DNA from: Methanomassiliicoccaceae archaeon UBA113
GTDB taxonomy: Archaea; Thermoplasmatota; Thermoplasmata; Methanomassiliicoccales; Methanomethylophilaceae
Reading direction: 5' to 3'
Length of the DNA stretch: 15,715 nt
Assembly (NCBI GenBank): GCA_002506175.1
Contig: DAXB01000035.1
Coordinates: forward strand, 1-15,715
Shown here: positions 1 through 7,821 of the stretch, one piece after another
Position numbering within the stretch: position 1 is the stretch's first letter
Layout of the letters: every line of letters begins with the position of its first letter
Position numbers and translations under genes: made by a program
The notes under the pieces: generated by a model
Told to the model about the DNA's origin: nothing
The model's input: only the letters and a program-made list of their open reading frames with translations
Databases searched by the model: none

Positions 1-234
1 ATGGTGCTCGAGGGAGAGGATGCAGTCCAGATCTGCAGGAACATGATGGGCAAGACCAAGCCCCTCGAGTCCGCACCCGGAACCATCCGCGGAGACTTCG
101 CGATGGTCACTGGATGCAACATCATCCACGGATCCGATTCCGTCGAGTCGGCAAAGAGGGAGATCTCCATCTTCTTCAAGCCCGAGGAGCTCATCTCCTA
201 CGACAGGACCGCAGACAAGTGGATCTACGAGTGA
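1..234 (+). CDS. ndk: Nucleoside diphosphate kinase, C-terminal half (cut by window edge)
   Basis: This enzyme transfers the terminal phosphate of ATP to nucleoside diphosphates through a phosphohistidine and so balances the NTP pools; it acts in the cytosol. The 77 visible residues contain the family signature around the active-site histidine, N-I-I-H-G-S-D-S (residues 40-47 of the visible part, His43), preceded by the PGTIRGDFA nucleotide-binding stretch. NDKs are about 150 residues long, so the ATG at position 1 is an internal methionine and the true start lies upstream of the window. The gene ends in TGA at 232-234 and is followed by a strong hairpin terminator. In many archaea ndk sits directly before infB; here an MFS gene comes between them. 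Identification is firm. Confidence 0.95.
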   Translation: MVLEGEDAVQICRNMMGKTKPLESAPGTIRGDFAMVTGCNIIHGSDSVESAKREISIFFKPEELISYDRTADKWIYE

Positions 235-256
235 TCTTGTAAAAATCAAACTCATT

Positions 257-288
257 CCCTCCCTTCGGGGAGGGCAACACCCATTTTT
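257..288 (+). terminator. Hairpin with TTCG tetraloop plus T-run, downstream of ndk
   Basis: A perfect 7-bp GC stem (CCCTCCC at 257-263, GGGAGGG at 268-274) closes a TTCG tetraloop at 264-267. TTTTT follows at 284-288. The position 23 bases after the ndk stop fits a transcription terminator. Archaeal termination depends mainly on the T-tract, so the stem may instead protect the mRNA 3' end. Confidence 0.7.
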
Positions 289-350
289 GCATACCAATAG
301 TCGAAACAGTCCTAAATGAGAATCGTATACGCCTTCTCAACGATGATACC

Positions 351-1874
351 ATGGTATGCGGTTATGAGAATGTGAGCTCCGGTACTAGGAAGATGGCTAT
401 GGCCGGGCTGTCATTGGGGATGCTCGCCGCATGCATGGATGGTACCATAGTGGGTACCTGTGCCAACGTCATAGCAGCCGATCTGAAAGGTTTAGATTTG
501 TATTCATGGATGATCACGACATATCTCCTGTGCGAGTCAGCGATGGTTCCCATTGCAGGGAAGATGTCCGATCGTTACGGAAGGAAACCCCTGTTCATGC
601 TCGGTCTGGCGTTTTTTGCAATCGGATCGATGGCCGCGGGATTGTCGGTCAACATGGAGATGATGATCGTCTGCCGCGGTATTCAGGGGATGGGAGGAGG
701 AATCATCATGCCTGTGGCCATGGCCGCAGTAGCCGACTTCTACCCTCCGTCAGAGAGGGGGAAGATGCAGGGAATGCTCGGTGCGATGTTCGGAATCGGA
801 AGCGGAATCGGTCCTCTCGTGGGCGGCTTCGTCTGCAATTCCCTGTCATGGCATTGGATATTCTATATCAACATCCCCATCGTCATCCTGTGCCTGTTGT
901 TCACTTTTGTAAAGTTCCCCGAACAGGAGCACAAGGAGATGAAGCCCATCGATTATCTCGGAATGGTCGTCCTCACCGCATTGATCTTCGATGTCCTCCT
1001 CTATTTCCAGGGAATATCTGATGGAATGGACCTCGGCGGAGTGAAGTCTATAGTAATGATATCATTCGCAGTCGTTATGGTCGACCTGTTCCTCTTGATA
1101 GAGAACAAGGTCGAAGACCCCGTTGTGGCCCCCAAGTTAGCTCATAACAGGACAGTACTCAGGGCCGGAGCATACATGTTCATCATGGGGCTGGCGATGA
1201 TTGGAACCATGACTTTCAATGCGATGTATCTGATGAACATCTATGATCTTGATGCCATGCAGTGCGGATTGTGCCTGTTGCCTCTCGTGTTCGGAATGGT
1301 GTTCACGTCGATGGGAAGCGGAATGATGGTGAACAAGACGGGATACAGGAAGTGGGTCCTCGCGGGATCCGTACTAATGACCGCTTCTCTCCTGCTGCTC
1401 AGCACAATCGGTTCCAAGCCGGATATGTGGATCGTACTGGTATACCTTTTCATCTTCGGATTGGGACTTGGATGTGTCAACTCGACCGTCATGATCTCGG
1501 TCCAGAACCATACGCCGATCAAGGATATGGGAATGACAACATCGGTAGTGAGCCTCATGCGTAACATTGGTTCCACAGTTGGAACCGCGTCGTTCGGTGT
1601 GATCATCGCGTCCTTCATGAATACTGAGTTCGCTAAGACGATCTACGCTCCTCTTGCCGAGCAGTTCGGGCTCAGCGGAACAGGGCTTCTCGCCTTCAAG
1701 TACATCCCAGGTGTGCCAGACGAGTTGCCTGGAATCGTGAACGATATCTTTGGAAACGGAGTCTGCTCTGCGTATCTGTTCGCAGGTCTGCTATATGTCT
1801 TGGGAATCCTCTTGGCGTTGAGGATGGACAAGGACTACACAATCTCCAAGGATGTGAAGAACGAGCAGGAGTGA
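351..1874 (+). CDS. MFS multidrug efflux transporter, DHA2 (14-TM, EmrB/QacA-like) family
   Basis: This is a proton-coupled exporter of the inner membrane, probably for drugs or other small amphipathic compounds; the substrate cannot be read from the sequence. The 507 residues fit the 14-helix DHA2 group. Visible signatures are a D1-type motif in TM1 (MDGTIVGTCANV, about residues 29-40), motif A in the first cytoplasmic loop (GKMSDRYGRKP, 70-80), motif B (R109 with GIQGMGGG) and motif C (GSGIGPLVGG, about 150-159). The call uses the ATG at 351. No convincing Shine-Dalgarno sequence precedes it, and an in-frame ATG at 393 after AGGAAG is an alternative that keeps TM1. The gene stands alone between the ndk terminator and the infB promoter, splitting a gene pair that is adjacent in many archaea, so it was probably inserted. 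Confidence 0.88.
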   Translation: MVCGYENVSSGTRKMAMAGLSLGMLAACMDGTIVGTCANVIAADLKGLDLYSWMITTYLLCESAMVPIAGKMSDRYGRKPLFMLGLAFFAIGSMAAGLSVNMEMMIVCRGIQGMGGGIIMPVAMAAVADFYPPSERGKMQGMLGAMFGIGSGIGPLVGGFVCNSLSWHWIFYINIPIVILCLLFTFVKFPEQEHKEMKPIDYLGMVVLTALIFDVLLYFQGISDGMDLGGVKSIVMISFAVVMVDLFLLIENKVEDPVVAPKLAHNRTVLRAGAYMFIMGLAMIGTMTFNAMYLMNIYDLDAMQCGLCLLPLVFGMVFTSMGSGMMVNKTGYRKWVLAGSVLMTASLLLLSTIGSKPDMWIVLVYLFIFGLGLGCVNSTVMISVQNHTPIKDMGMTTSVVSLMRNIGSTVGTASFGVIIASFMNTEFAKTIYAPLAEQFGLSGTGLLAFKYIPGVPDELPGIVNDIFGNGVCSAYLFAGLLYVLGILLALRMDKDYTISKDVKNEQE

Positions 1875-1977
1875 ACAATCTCTTTCCCTTCAGGACACTT
1901 TTCCAATAGCTTACGTCTATGGGGTTTGCACATCTACCGCATGATATACACCACCGCTCGTTGTTCAGACGTGTTCC

Positions 1978-2005
1978 AGACCCAATGTATTTAACAGATG
2001 GGTCT
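1978..2005. repeat. Inverted repeat in the MFS-infB gap
   Basis: AGACCCA (1978-1984) is the exact reverse complement of TGGGTCT (1999-2005), separated by 14 AT-rich bases. It lies about 100 bases after the MFS stop and just upstream of the infB TATA-like element. It could be an RNA hairpin at the end of the MFS transcript or an operator for infB; the sequence alone does not decide. Confidence 0.4.
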
Positions 2006-2021
2006 ATCCCCTCACACGCGA

Positions 2022-2036
2022 TTAACTTATATTATT
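2022..2036 (+). promoter_or_regulatory. TATA-like promoter element for infB
   Basis: The AT-rich stretch TTAACTTATATTATT resembles an archaeal TATA box. Transcription would start about 25 bases downstream, near 2055, giving a short leader that includes GGTGGAT before the infB ATG at 2072. This gives infB its own promoter, separate from ndk and the MFS gene. Confidence 0.55.
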
Positions 2037-2071
2037 GCCAGGCGATAACGTAAGTATGGAATGTGGTGGAT

Positions 2072-3823
2072 ATGGCGATAAGACAACCTGTTGTGAGCGT
2101 TCTCGGTCATGTAGACCATGGTAAGACGAAACTCCTGGATAGGATCAGGGGAACATCCGTTCAGGCCCGTGAGGCCGGGGCCATCACCCAGCACATAGGT
2201 GCGACGGAAGTTCCGATAGACCACATTTACAATGTTTGCAAACAGCTTATCGCTCCGGGAAAGAAATTCGACGTTCCCGGATTGCTTTTCATTGATACAC
2301 CTGGACACCACTCATTCGTCACACTCCGTGCAAGGGGAGGTTCCCTTGCGGATCTCGCCGTCCTCGTCATCGACATAAGGGAAGGACTGATGCCTCAGAC
2401 GATCGAGTCCATCCACATCCTCAGACAGTACAAGACCCCGTTCGTAATCGCCATGAACAAGGTCGATACAATCGACGGTTGGATCTCCGAGGAGGGAAGG
2501 CCGTTCATCATATCCGAGAAGCAGCAGACCGCTTTCGCAAGGCAGGTATTCGATGATAAGCTCTACAACATCATCGCACAGCTTGCCGAAGAGGGCATCT
2601 ACGCCGACCGTTACGACAGGATCGATGATTTCACAAAGAATGTCGCACTCGTCCCCATCAGCGCGAAAGAGGGGGAGGGAGTACCAGACCTTCTGCTCGT
2701 TCTCATCGGACTTGCACAACGTTTCCTGGAGAAGCAGCTGGATAAAGGAGAGGGACCCGGAAAGGGAACAATCCTGGAGATCAAGGAGGAGAAGGGACTG
2801 GGAAAAACTCTTGATATGATCCTCTATTCAGGATCGATCAAGAAAGGGGACACCGTAGCTCTTGGAACAAGGGGTCAGCCTGTGGTCACGAAGGTCAAGG
2901 CGATCCTCAAACCCAAACCGCTCGATGAGATTCGCGATCCCCGTGACAGGTTCGATTCAGTCCCTGTACTTCACGCGGCGGCGGGAGTCAAGATCGCCTG
3001 TCAGAACGTGGAGGGGGTCATCGCAGGAGCACCTATCCTCGTCGTCAAGAACGAGAAGGACCCCGCCATCAAGACCCTTGTAGAGGAGTCCAGCGTAAAG
3101 ATAGAGGTATCTGAGAGCGGAATCACGATCAAGGCCGATGCGATCGGTTCTTTGGAAGCTCTCGCTTATGAGGCCAAAGCCAACAACATCCCGATCAGGA
3201 AGTACGGTGTCGGGGAGATCACACGCAGAGATATCGTCGAGGCAGCTTACGGAGACAAGAAGAACTGCGTCCTGCTTGGATTCAATGCAACGCTTTCCAA
3301 GGATGCAGAGGCCGAGATGGCCAACCATCCCGAGCTCAAGGTCATGACCAACCAGATCGTCTACCAGCTTATCGAGGATTACCTCGAGTGGGTGGATGAT
3401 ACGAAGAAGCAGGCCGAGGGAGACAAGAGGGCGGAGTTCGCATTCCCCGCCAAGTTCAAGATCCTGCCCAACTGCATATTCCGTGCAAGCAAGCCTGCCA
3501 TAGTCGGAGTGAGGGTTCTCGCAGGAAAGATCAGACCCGGAGAGAATCTCATCGGTCCGGACGGACGCGACTGCGGAAGGATCAAATCGATCCACACGGG
3601 AGAGGACACACTCAAGGAGGCTAACCAGGGGGACGAGGTCGCCGTCGGAATCGACGGGGTCACCGCTGGAAGGCAGATCAACGAGGAGGACATAATCTAC
3701 GTGGACCTCATCGGATCGTCCATCAAGCCTCTCAAGGAGATTGACCTGAACTCCGACGAGAAGATGGCCCTGGAAGAGGTCATCGCCATCAAGCGCAAGG
3801 ACGAGCCTTTCTGGGGAATGTGA
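2072..3823 (+). CDS. infB: Translation initiation factor aIF5B (archaeal IF2 homologue)
   Basis: aIF5B is the GTPase that promotes joining of the ribosomal subunits and stabilises initiator Met-tRNA at the end of initiation. The GTPase motifs appear in order from the ATG at 2072: GHVDHGKT (about residues 12-19), DTPGH (75-79) and NKVD (129-132). Beta-barrel and C-terminal initiation domains follow, and the total of about 583 residues is normal for the archaeal protein, which lacks the long eukaryotic N-terminal extension. Family members usually begin a few residues before the R-Q-P-V-V-S-V-L-G-H stretch, which favours the ATG at 2072 over in-frame GTGs at 2063 and 2066; GGTGGAT lies immediately upstream. 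The stop overlaps the start of the next gene (TGATG). No intein is seen. Confidence 0.96.
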   Translation: MAIRQPVVSVLGHVDHGKTKLLDRIRGTSVQAREAGAITQHIGATEVPIDHIYNVCKQLIAPGKKFDVPGLLFIDTPGHHSFVTLRARGGSLADLAVLVIDIREGLMPQTIESIHILRQYKTPFVIAMNKVDTIDGWISEEGRPFIISEKQQTAFARQVFDDKLYNIIAQLAEEGIYADRYDRIDDFTKNVALVPISAKEGEGVPDLLLVLIGLAQRFLEKQLDKGEGPGKGTILEIKEEKGLGKTLDMILYSGSIKKGDTVALGTRGQPVVTKVKAILKPKPLDEIRDPRDRFDSVPVLHAAAGVKIACQNVEGVIAGAPILVVKNEKDPAIKTLVEESSVKIEVSESGITIKADAIGSLEALAYEAKANNIPIRKYGVGEITRRDIVEAAYGDKKNCVLLGFNATLSKDAEAEMANHPELKVMTNQIVYQLIEDYLEWVDDTKKQAEGDKRAEFAFPAKFKILPNCIFRASKPAIVGVRVLAGKIRPGENLIGPDGRDCGRIKSIHTGEDTLKEANQGDEVAVGIDGVTAGRQINEEDIIYVDLIGSSIKPLKEIDLNSDEKMALEEVIAIKRKDEPFWGM

Positions 3824-4209
3824 TGCGCAAGGTCTATTTCGCGAGGGCCGTCGATAACCGCGACAGGTCCGAGGTGGCATCATCCAGACAGAGGATGGTA
3901 GATGCGTTCGCATCCATAGGGTGCGAGGTCATCAACGATTTCTCCTACGGTTACAAGGATGACAAGGATCTCGTGGAGAGTCAGCTTGCCAACATCAAGA
4001 AGTGCGACATCCTGGCTGCCGATCTCAGCATCCCGAACCATCCGTACATCGGAAGCATAGGTGAGATAATCTATGCGCATCAGCTCGGAAAATCGGTTTA
4101 TGTGATATACGGCGATTATGAGCATCTCCTTGAGAGGCCTTGGCTCACGTATCACGTGGACCGTTTCTTCAGGACATCCGATGATTTGCTGGCATTCCTG
4201 TCGGAATGA
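3823..4209 (+). CDS. Nucleoside 2-deoxyribosyltransferase-like protein
   Basis: The 128-residue protein looks like the nucleoside 2-deoxyribosyltransferase / 5'-phosphate N-glycosidase superfamily, cytosolic enzymes that cleave or exchange the base of (deoxy)nucleosides or nucleotides. It opens with a K-V-Y-F-A-R-A strand. A central C-D-I-L-A-A-D-L-S-I-P segment (Asp62, Asp67) follows, then G-S-I-G-E-I-I-Y-A-H-Q-L-G-K, in which Glu81 matches the catalytic glutamate of the family motif G-x-x-x-E-x-x-Y-A-x-x-x-x-K. The start is the ATG at 3823, which shares one base with the infB stop (TGATG), so it is probably translated by reinitiation from the infB message. A housekeeping nucleotide-pool role is likelier than defence, but the substrate is unknown. 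Confidence 0.72.
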   Translation: MRKVYFARAVDNRDRSEVASSRQRMVDAFASIGCEVINDFSYGYKDDKDLVESQLANIKKCDILAADLSIPNHPYIGSIGEIIYAHQLGKSVYVIYGDYEHLLERPWLTYHVDRFFRTSDDLLAFLSE

Positions 4210-4270
4210 ATGGGCCTCCATCGGATTTCTATTTATGTCATCGAGATCAAATCAACGAATCGGTGTTCCG

Positions 4271-4753
4271 TCAATCATAATCGTTTTCCTTCTTTTTCAA
4301 GGAAGGCCAGACAATGTTCAGAAGCTTCATCAGCGGAATGACGCAGACGATAGCTCCCACAGTTATCACATCGAAGTATGCATCGGATGACTCGGAGAAG
4401 ACATCGGAGACGATCAGGGACGTCCCGTTGGAGTGATATGATATGTTCGATGACATCAGGAGTATCGATGCGATCATCACCGTATAGTACACAACATCCA
4501 ATGCCAAGCGGTATCTGGGATCCCGACTGTATCCGCGCAGGAAGGTTATCGGAATCAGGGGCAGCACAAATATCATGCGAGTCATAAAGCTCGCGTACAG
4601 GCTGGTCCATTCAGTTCCGCCAAGTCCGAAAGCTGTCCTGATGGAGCCGGTTAAAAGGATGAACAGCATTGCAGTTAAGACGGATATGGCTGCAATCCAT
4701 AACAGTAGGACGATGGTGTTACGCGCACCTTCTTTCACGGACCCGTCCGTCAT
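4271..4753 (-). CDS. Small four-helix membrane protein, unknown function
   Basis: I do not recognise this 160-residue protein. It has four hydrophobic segments at roughly residues 12-35, 56-73, 85-102 and 128-147. A stretch rich in Ser and Asn (about 103-127) probably faces outside, and the highly charged tail (K-K-K-E-N-D-Y-D) is probably cytoplasmic. The start is the ATG at 4753, which overlaps the TGA of the upstream gene (ATGA) and follows GGAG eight bases earlier, so the two genes are translationally coupled. A longer frame continues upstream but only overlaps the neighbour's coding sequence, so it was not used. The gene converges with the deoxyribosyltransferase-like gene, leaving a 61-base gap. 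It probably works with the anchored extracytoplasmic protein encoded just before it. Confidence 0.7.
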   Translation of the reverse strand: MTDGSVKEGARNTIVLLLWIAAISVLTAMLFILLTGSIRTAFGLGGTEWTSLYASFMTRMIFVLPLIPITFLRGYSRDPRYRLALDVVYYTVMIASILLMSSNISYHSNGTSLIVSDVFSESSDAYFDVITVGAIVCVIPLMKLLNIVWPSLKKKENDYD

Positions 4754-5550
4754 GAACAAGTCTCCAGTATGTAACGTATGGCAGTCAGTACTGCGTTCAG
4801 GCTCTCTTGGGAGAACTCCGTTTCTTTGCCGTTCACTCTGATTGTCTTGTGTTCCGAATCTATCAGTTTCTCCGTGACAAGAGTGAGCGGACCATCGGAT
4901 TCCAAAGAGGTCAGGAACTCGGTCCCTTTCTGAATCGCATGGATGGAAAGAGCGAATCCCCCGCCATAGATGATAACATTGGTATCCGAGAACTGTATGC
5001 TTCTGTTCATATTGTGGATGCATATGTCCAGCGCTTCGTCCCCATGCCATTGCTTTTCGAAAGCAATCACGGTACCGTCTTCAGCCAAACGGATGAACAT
5101 GTCGATCCCGGCATCGAACGACAGCATGTTCAGCATGTATCTTCCGGATAGGTCTATGTGGATTGTAACGATGGACCCCTTTGCGGAGATCATGTCCTTC
5201 AGGATCAGATACGCTGTGGCAGCTGATGCGGTGCAGTCGAGATGTATTTCAGATTGGCTCTTTGATTTGATGCTCGATTCGGAAGAATGCACTATGGGCA
5301 TCTTCGAATCATAGACATAATCCCTGAGGCACACATCCATCTCTATGTCATTCACATCGAATGACAAATCAGAATACAGCGTCAGATCCAATCCGAAGTA
5401 TATGTCTCCATCATCGATTTTGACATCCTTCACTTCGTAATCGATTACCTGAACCCCGTTTCCAAGGGAATAGATCCCGACGAAGGCAAGGATCGCTATC
5501 AGGGTTATCAGTACCGCGGAGGCTATGCTGATGATGCGATCACGATTCAT
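4750..5550 (-). CDS. Membrane-anchored extracytoplasmic protein, unknown function
   Basis: The 266-residue protein has one N-terminal hydrophobic segment (about residues 7-29) with positive residues before it (N-R-D-R), so most of the chain should sit outside the membrane. The exterior part alternates polar and hydrophobic residues in short strands. The first half (about 34-150) is loosely like LEA14/WHy beta-sandwich domains, but I could not establish homology. It has few cysteines and no catalytic motif that I recognise. The ATG at 5550 is preceded by GGTGA with a 7-base gap, a good archaeal Shine-Dalgarno sequence. It is the first gene of a two-gene operon with the 160-residue membrane protein and is divergent from the InlB-repeat protein gene, suggesting a shared surface role. 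Confidence 0.72.
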   Translation of the reverse strand: MNRDRIISIASAVLITLIAILAFVGIYSLGNGVQVIDYEVKDVKIDDGDIYFGLDLTLYSDLSFDVNDIEMDVCLRDYVYDSKMPIVHSSESSIKSKSQSEIHLDCTASAATAYLILKDMISAKGSIVTIHIDLSGRYMLNMLSFDAGIDMFIRLAEDGTVIAFEKQWHGDEALDICIHNMNRSIQFSDTNVIIYGGGFALSIHAIQKGTEFLTSLESDGPLTLVTEKLIDSEHKTIRVNGKETEFSQESLNAVLTAIRYILETCS

Positions 5551-5586
5551 TCCTTCGTCACCGTAACGCTGAATGGTATCCGACGT

Positions 5587-5612
5587 GATAATCGTTGTCC
5601 TGTGCAGGACAA
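5587..5612. promoter_or_regulatory. Putative operator: 8-bp inverted repeat next to a TATA-like element
   Basis: TTGTCCTG (5595-5602) and CAGGACAA (5605-5612) are exact reverse complements separated by two bases, the typical shape of a dimeric repressor site. The repeat directly abuts GATAATCG (5587-5594), which on the minus strand reads as a TATA-like CGATTATC about 40 bases before the ATG at 5550. It lies between two divergent surface-protein genes. A regulator bound there could block the minus-strand promoter. No regulator gene is visible nearby. Confidence 0.45.
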
Positions 5613-5678
5613 TTCAGGCATCGTTCAGTATGATTACAGGTTCATAATGTGTATCATATTCTGGTTCTTTTCAGATAA

Positions 5679-5690
5679 CATTATTATTTT
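5679..5690 (+). promoter_or_regulatory. TATA-like promoter element for the InlB-repeat protein gene
   Basis: CATTATTATTTT is centred about 24 bases before the ATG at 5709. In archaea transcription starts roughly 25 bases after the TATA box, so the mRNA would begin at or next to the start codon. The absence of a Shine-Dalgarno sequence agrees with a leaderless transcript. Confidence 0.55.
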
Positions 5691-5708
5691 CCAGCAAAAT
5701 AACGACTT

Positions 5709-7703
5709 ATGAACAAAGCAAGAGCCTGCATCGTGGTCATTGCAGTAATGGTGATGTCTGCGGCATTTCTGTTCCCGGTGTCCTCTGAAAGCGAGGATCT
5801 GGATGCGGGCTATGCTGCAAATGAGATCGATAGGGAGCTGGTGTATAGCAAGGTTATAGCCATGGTGCCTGGCGATGAGGCCGGCGTCTATGCGAAAATG
5901 GACGGCGCGGATGCATCAACCATCATCGAAAAGGCATTGGAGATGTCGGAACCCGTCTTGGCAGGCATGTATACAGCAGACGTATCGGAAGCGATAGATT
6001 TCGAAACGGTATCAGCCGAGATCTATGCTAAGATCGTAATGGGCAGCGGGAACGTCCTGCAGATGGATTCCGGAGGGTTCCTGGATTGCAGTTTCACCAT
6101 CCAGCAAGAATCTGGAATCGATTTCAATCTGTACGGCTCCTATGATGCTTCAGGGATAGTGAAGTTCACAGAGGATATGGTTCCCGATTACATCGATGTC
6201 GAAATGACGTTTAATCTGGTGTTATCTTGTTCCGGTTATGAAACGAACGGATTGTACGGTTCGGAAGACTTGACGATATGTTTGGAGAATACAGAGCACA
6301 TAGAGTTCCCGGACGGGATGACGAATGACGATGTGTTTTCGGCATTCAAGAATGAATCTCACATAGGGTTGGAGATAGATGCTTGCATCCTGCTGTTTTT
6401 TGAAATGGAGCAGACTGTCGGCGAGGACAACATTTACTCTATATCATACAACCAATCGAACCAAAATGGTATTAGCTTCATTTTTGACGGGCAGATTCTG
6501 GATCAATTGGAGACGTTCACACCTCAGACAGCGGCTGTTTTCAATGTGTTGTCCCAGGATGGGAAGCTGTTCACGCTGGATAAGGCGCAGGTGGTCTCGC
6601 GGACTTTGAATCATGAATTGACCCAGAAGGAATATGATGCGATGAAGATGGTTGCGAAGAGCATCGTGGACCTGTCGAAGGAGAAAGGTCTGGCCGGGTT
6701 CTATTACAAGTTCGGTGAAAAGACCGTTCATTCTACGGTTAAGAGCAGCGTTGATGCTGTGAAATCAAGTGTGGAATCATATATCGGATCCAATAACATT
6801 TCGATGGAATACCTTTGCGATAAAGATGAAAGCGCGTCAATATCGTTAAACCATGGCAGTTTGAGCATGTATACAAGTGAGGTGGAAGTGACCATTCCCA
6901 CCAATGTGAGAGGTCATACTGTGGATCACGTGAGTGGCTTCTTTTTCTTAATCGATCCGTCATATTCGGGGGAAGTAAAGATTACAGTACCATCCAGCAT
7001 AAGATATGTGTATTCTATTGGGTTGGATTTCTATGATAGCGACGGTGTGACGGAGCTTAATAGCGATGAGATTCCAGGACACACCTACATCGGTACGAGT
7101 TCGAAGGTGATCAAGCAGGCCCTATCCAAATATACCGTTTCATTCGATACTAACGGGGGATCGGTTCAGTTATCTAGCAGGTCTGTGGAGGAGGGAAACA
7201 CTTACACGCTCCCTTCATACAGCGGAACGAAGGAAGGTTACACATTCTCGGGCTGGAAATATGGCGGTACGTTATACGTTCCAGGTTATTCGTTCACGAT
7301 GCCTTCTCAGAATGTATCATTCAAAGCCGTATGGTGCAGCAATGTGAAATACTCGGTCTCCTACGATCTGAACGGGGGCTCCGGCTCCATAGAGGCATTC
7401 AACATTGCGGGAGGGAAGACGTTCAATGTCATTTCATCAAAACCGATGAAAAACGGATCAACTTTCGTGGCATGGACGTGCAACGGTGTCGATTATTCGC
7501 CAGGTCAATCCGTGGTTATGAGCGAATCCGATATGGTGTTCAAGGCGAAATGGTCTGACGGCAGCAATCCCGGATCGAATGTGTCGGATGAATCAGACGG
7601 TGGAAACAGAGGCATAATCATCATTGCTGCAATCATAGGAATCGCGGCCGCCATTCTGATTTGCATAGTGTATTTCATGACCAAAGGGTCAAAGTTCCGT
7701 TGA
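5709..7703 (+). CDS. Cell-surface protein with two InlB-type (Listeria-Bacteroides) repeats
   Basis: This 664-residue protein is exported and anchored at its C-terminus. Residues 1-27 form a signal peptide (basic start, hydrophobic core, small residues near S-S-E). The long region 30-470 has no domain I recognise. Two InlB B-repeat / Flg_new units follow at about 475-542 and 548-615. Each starts with the V-S-(F/Y)-D-x-N-G-G strand and ends in F-K-A-(V/K)-W, with a central F-x-x-W. A Ser/Gly/Asp-rich linker (616-633) leads to a transmembrane helix at about 634-657 and a basic tail. Such repeats are common in surface proteins of gut bacteria and of gut Methanomassiliicoccales and are thought to serve adhesion. 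The start is the ATG at 5709, just downstream of the TATA-like box. The ligand is unknown. Confidence 0.88.
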   Translation: MNKARACIVVIAVMVMSAAFLFPVSSESEDLDAGYAANEIDRELVYSKVIAMVPGDEAGVYAKMDGADASTIIEKALEMSEPVLAGMYTADVSEAIDFETVSAEIYAKIVMGSGNVLQMDSGGFLDCSFTIQQESGIDFNLYGSYDASGIVKFTEDMVPDYIDVEMTFNLVLSCSGYETNGLYGSEDLTICLENTEHIEFPDGMTNDDVFSAFKNESHIGLEIDACILLFFEMEQTVGEDNIYSISYNQSNQNGISFIFDGQILDQLETFTPQTAAVFNVLSQDGKLFTLDKAQVVSRTLNHELTQKEYDAMKMVAKSIVDLSKEKGLAGFYYKFGEKTVHSTVKSSVDAVKSSVESYIGSNNISMEYLCDKDESASISLNHGSLSMYTSEVEVTIPTNVRGHTVDHVSGFFFLIDPSYSGEVKITVPSSIRYVYSIGLDFYDSDGVTELNSDEIPGHTYIGTSSKVIKQALSKYTVSFDTNGGSVQLSSRSVEEGNTYTLPSYSGTKEGYTFSGWKYGGTLYVPGYSFTMPSQNVSFKAVWCSNVKYSVSYDLNGGSGSIEAFNIAGGKTFNVISSKPMKNGSTFVAWTCNGVDYSPGQSVVMSESDMVFKAKWSDGSNPGSNVSDESDGGNRGIIIIAAIIGIAAAILICIVYFMTKGSKFR

Positions 7704-7730
7704 CGATCCGAATGTTGAGAAAAGCAGTGT

Positions 7731-7769
7731 GATGGGCCGAAAAAGGGCCGTTCCATCGTACTGTTTTCC
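7731..7769 (+). terminator. Hairpin and T-run after the InlB-repeat protein gene
   Basis: GATGG (7731-7735) pairs with CCATC (7753-7757), and the inner GCC/GGC can extend the stem with a small bulge. A T-rich tract (CTGTTTTCCT, 7761-7770) follows. It lies between the stop at 7703 and the rps6e promoter, where a terminator is expected. Confidence 0.45.
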
Positions 7770-7778
7770 TCTGCTAAA

Positions 7779-7816
7779 GCTTTATAAATAACTTATAGAT
7801 ACTCGCATTCAAGGTG
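7779..7816 (+). promoter_or_regulatory. rps6e promoter (TATA box) and Shine-Dalgarno sequence
   Basis: GCTTTATAAATA at 7779-7790 is a near-consensus archaeal TATA box. Initiation about 25 bases downstream (around 7810) gives a very short leader that still includes AAGGTG (7811-7816), five bases before the ATG at 7822. This is the strongest promoter-like sequence in the window and should drive rps6e, eif2g and the PIN gene. Confidence 0.75.
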
Positions 7817-7821
7817 TTCAA

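Noticed and set aside
2957..3913. Long open frame on the minus strand opposite infB (318 codons)
   Set aside because: It is the antisense of a clear aIF5B gene, has no recognisable motif and arises from the biased codon use of infB.
4754..5050. Extended N-terminus of the 160-residue membrane protein (start at 5050)
   Set aside because: The extra 99 codons lie wholly inside the upstream gene and have an unnatural composition; the ATGA overlap start at 4753 is better.
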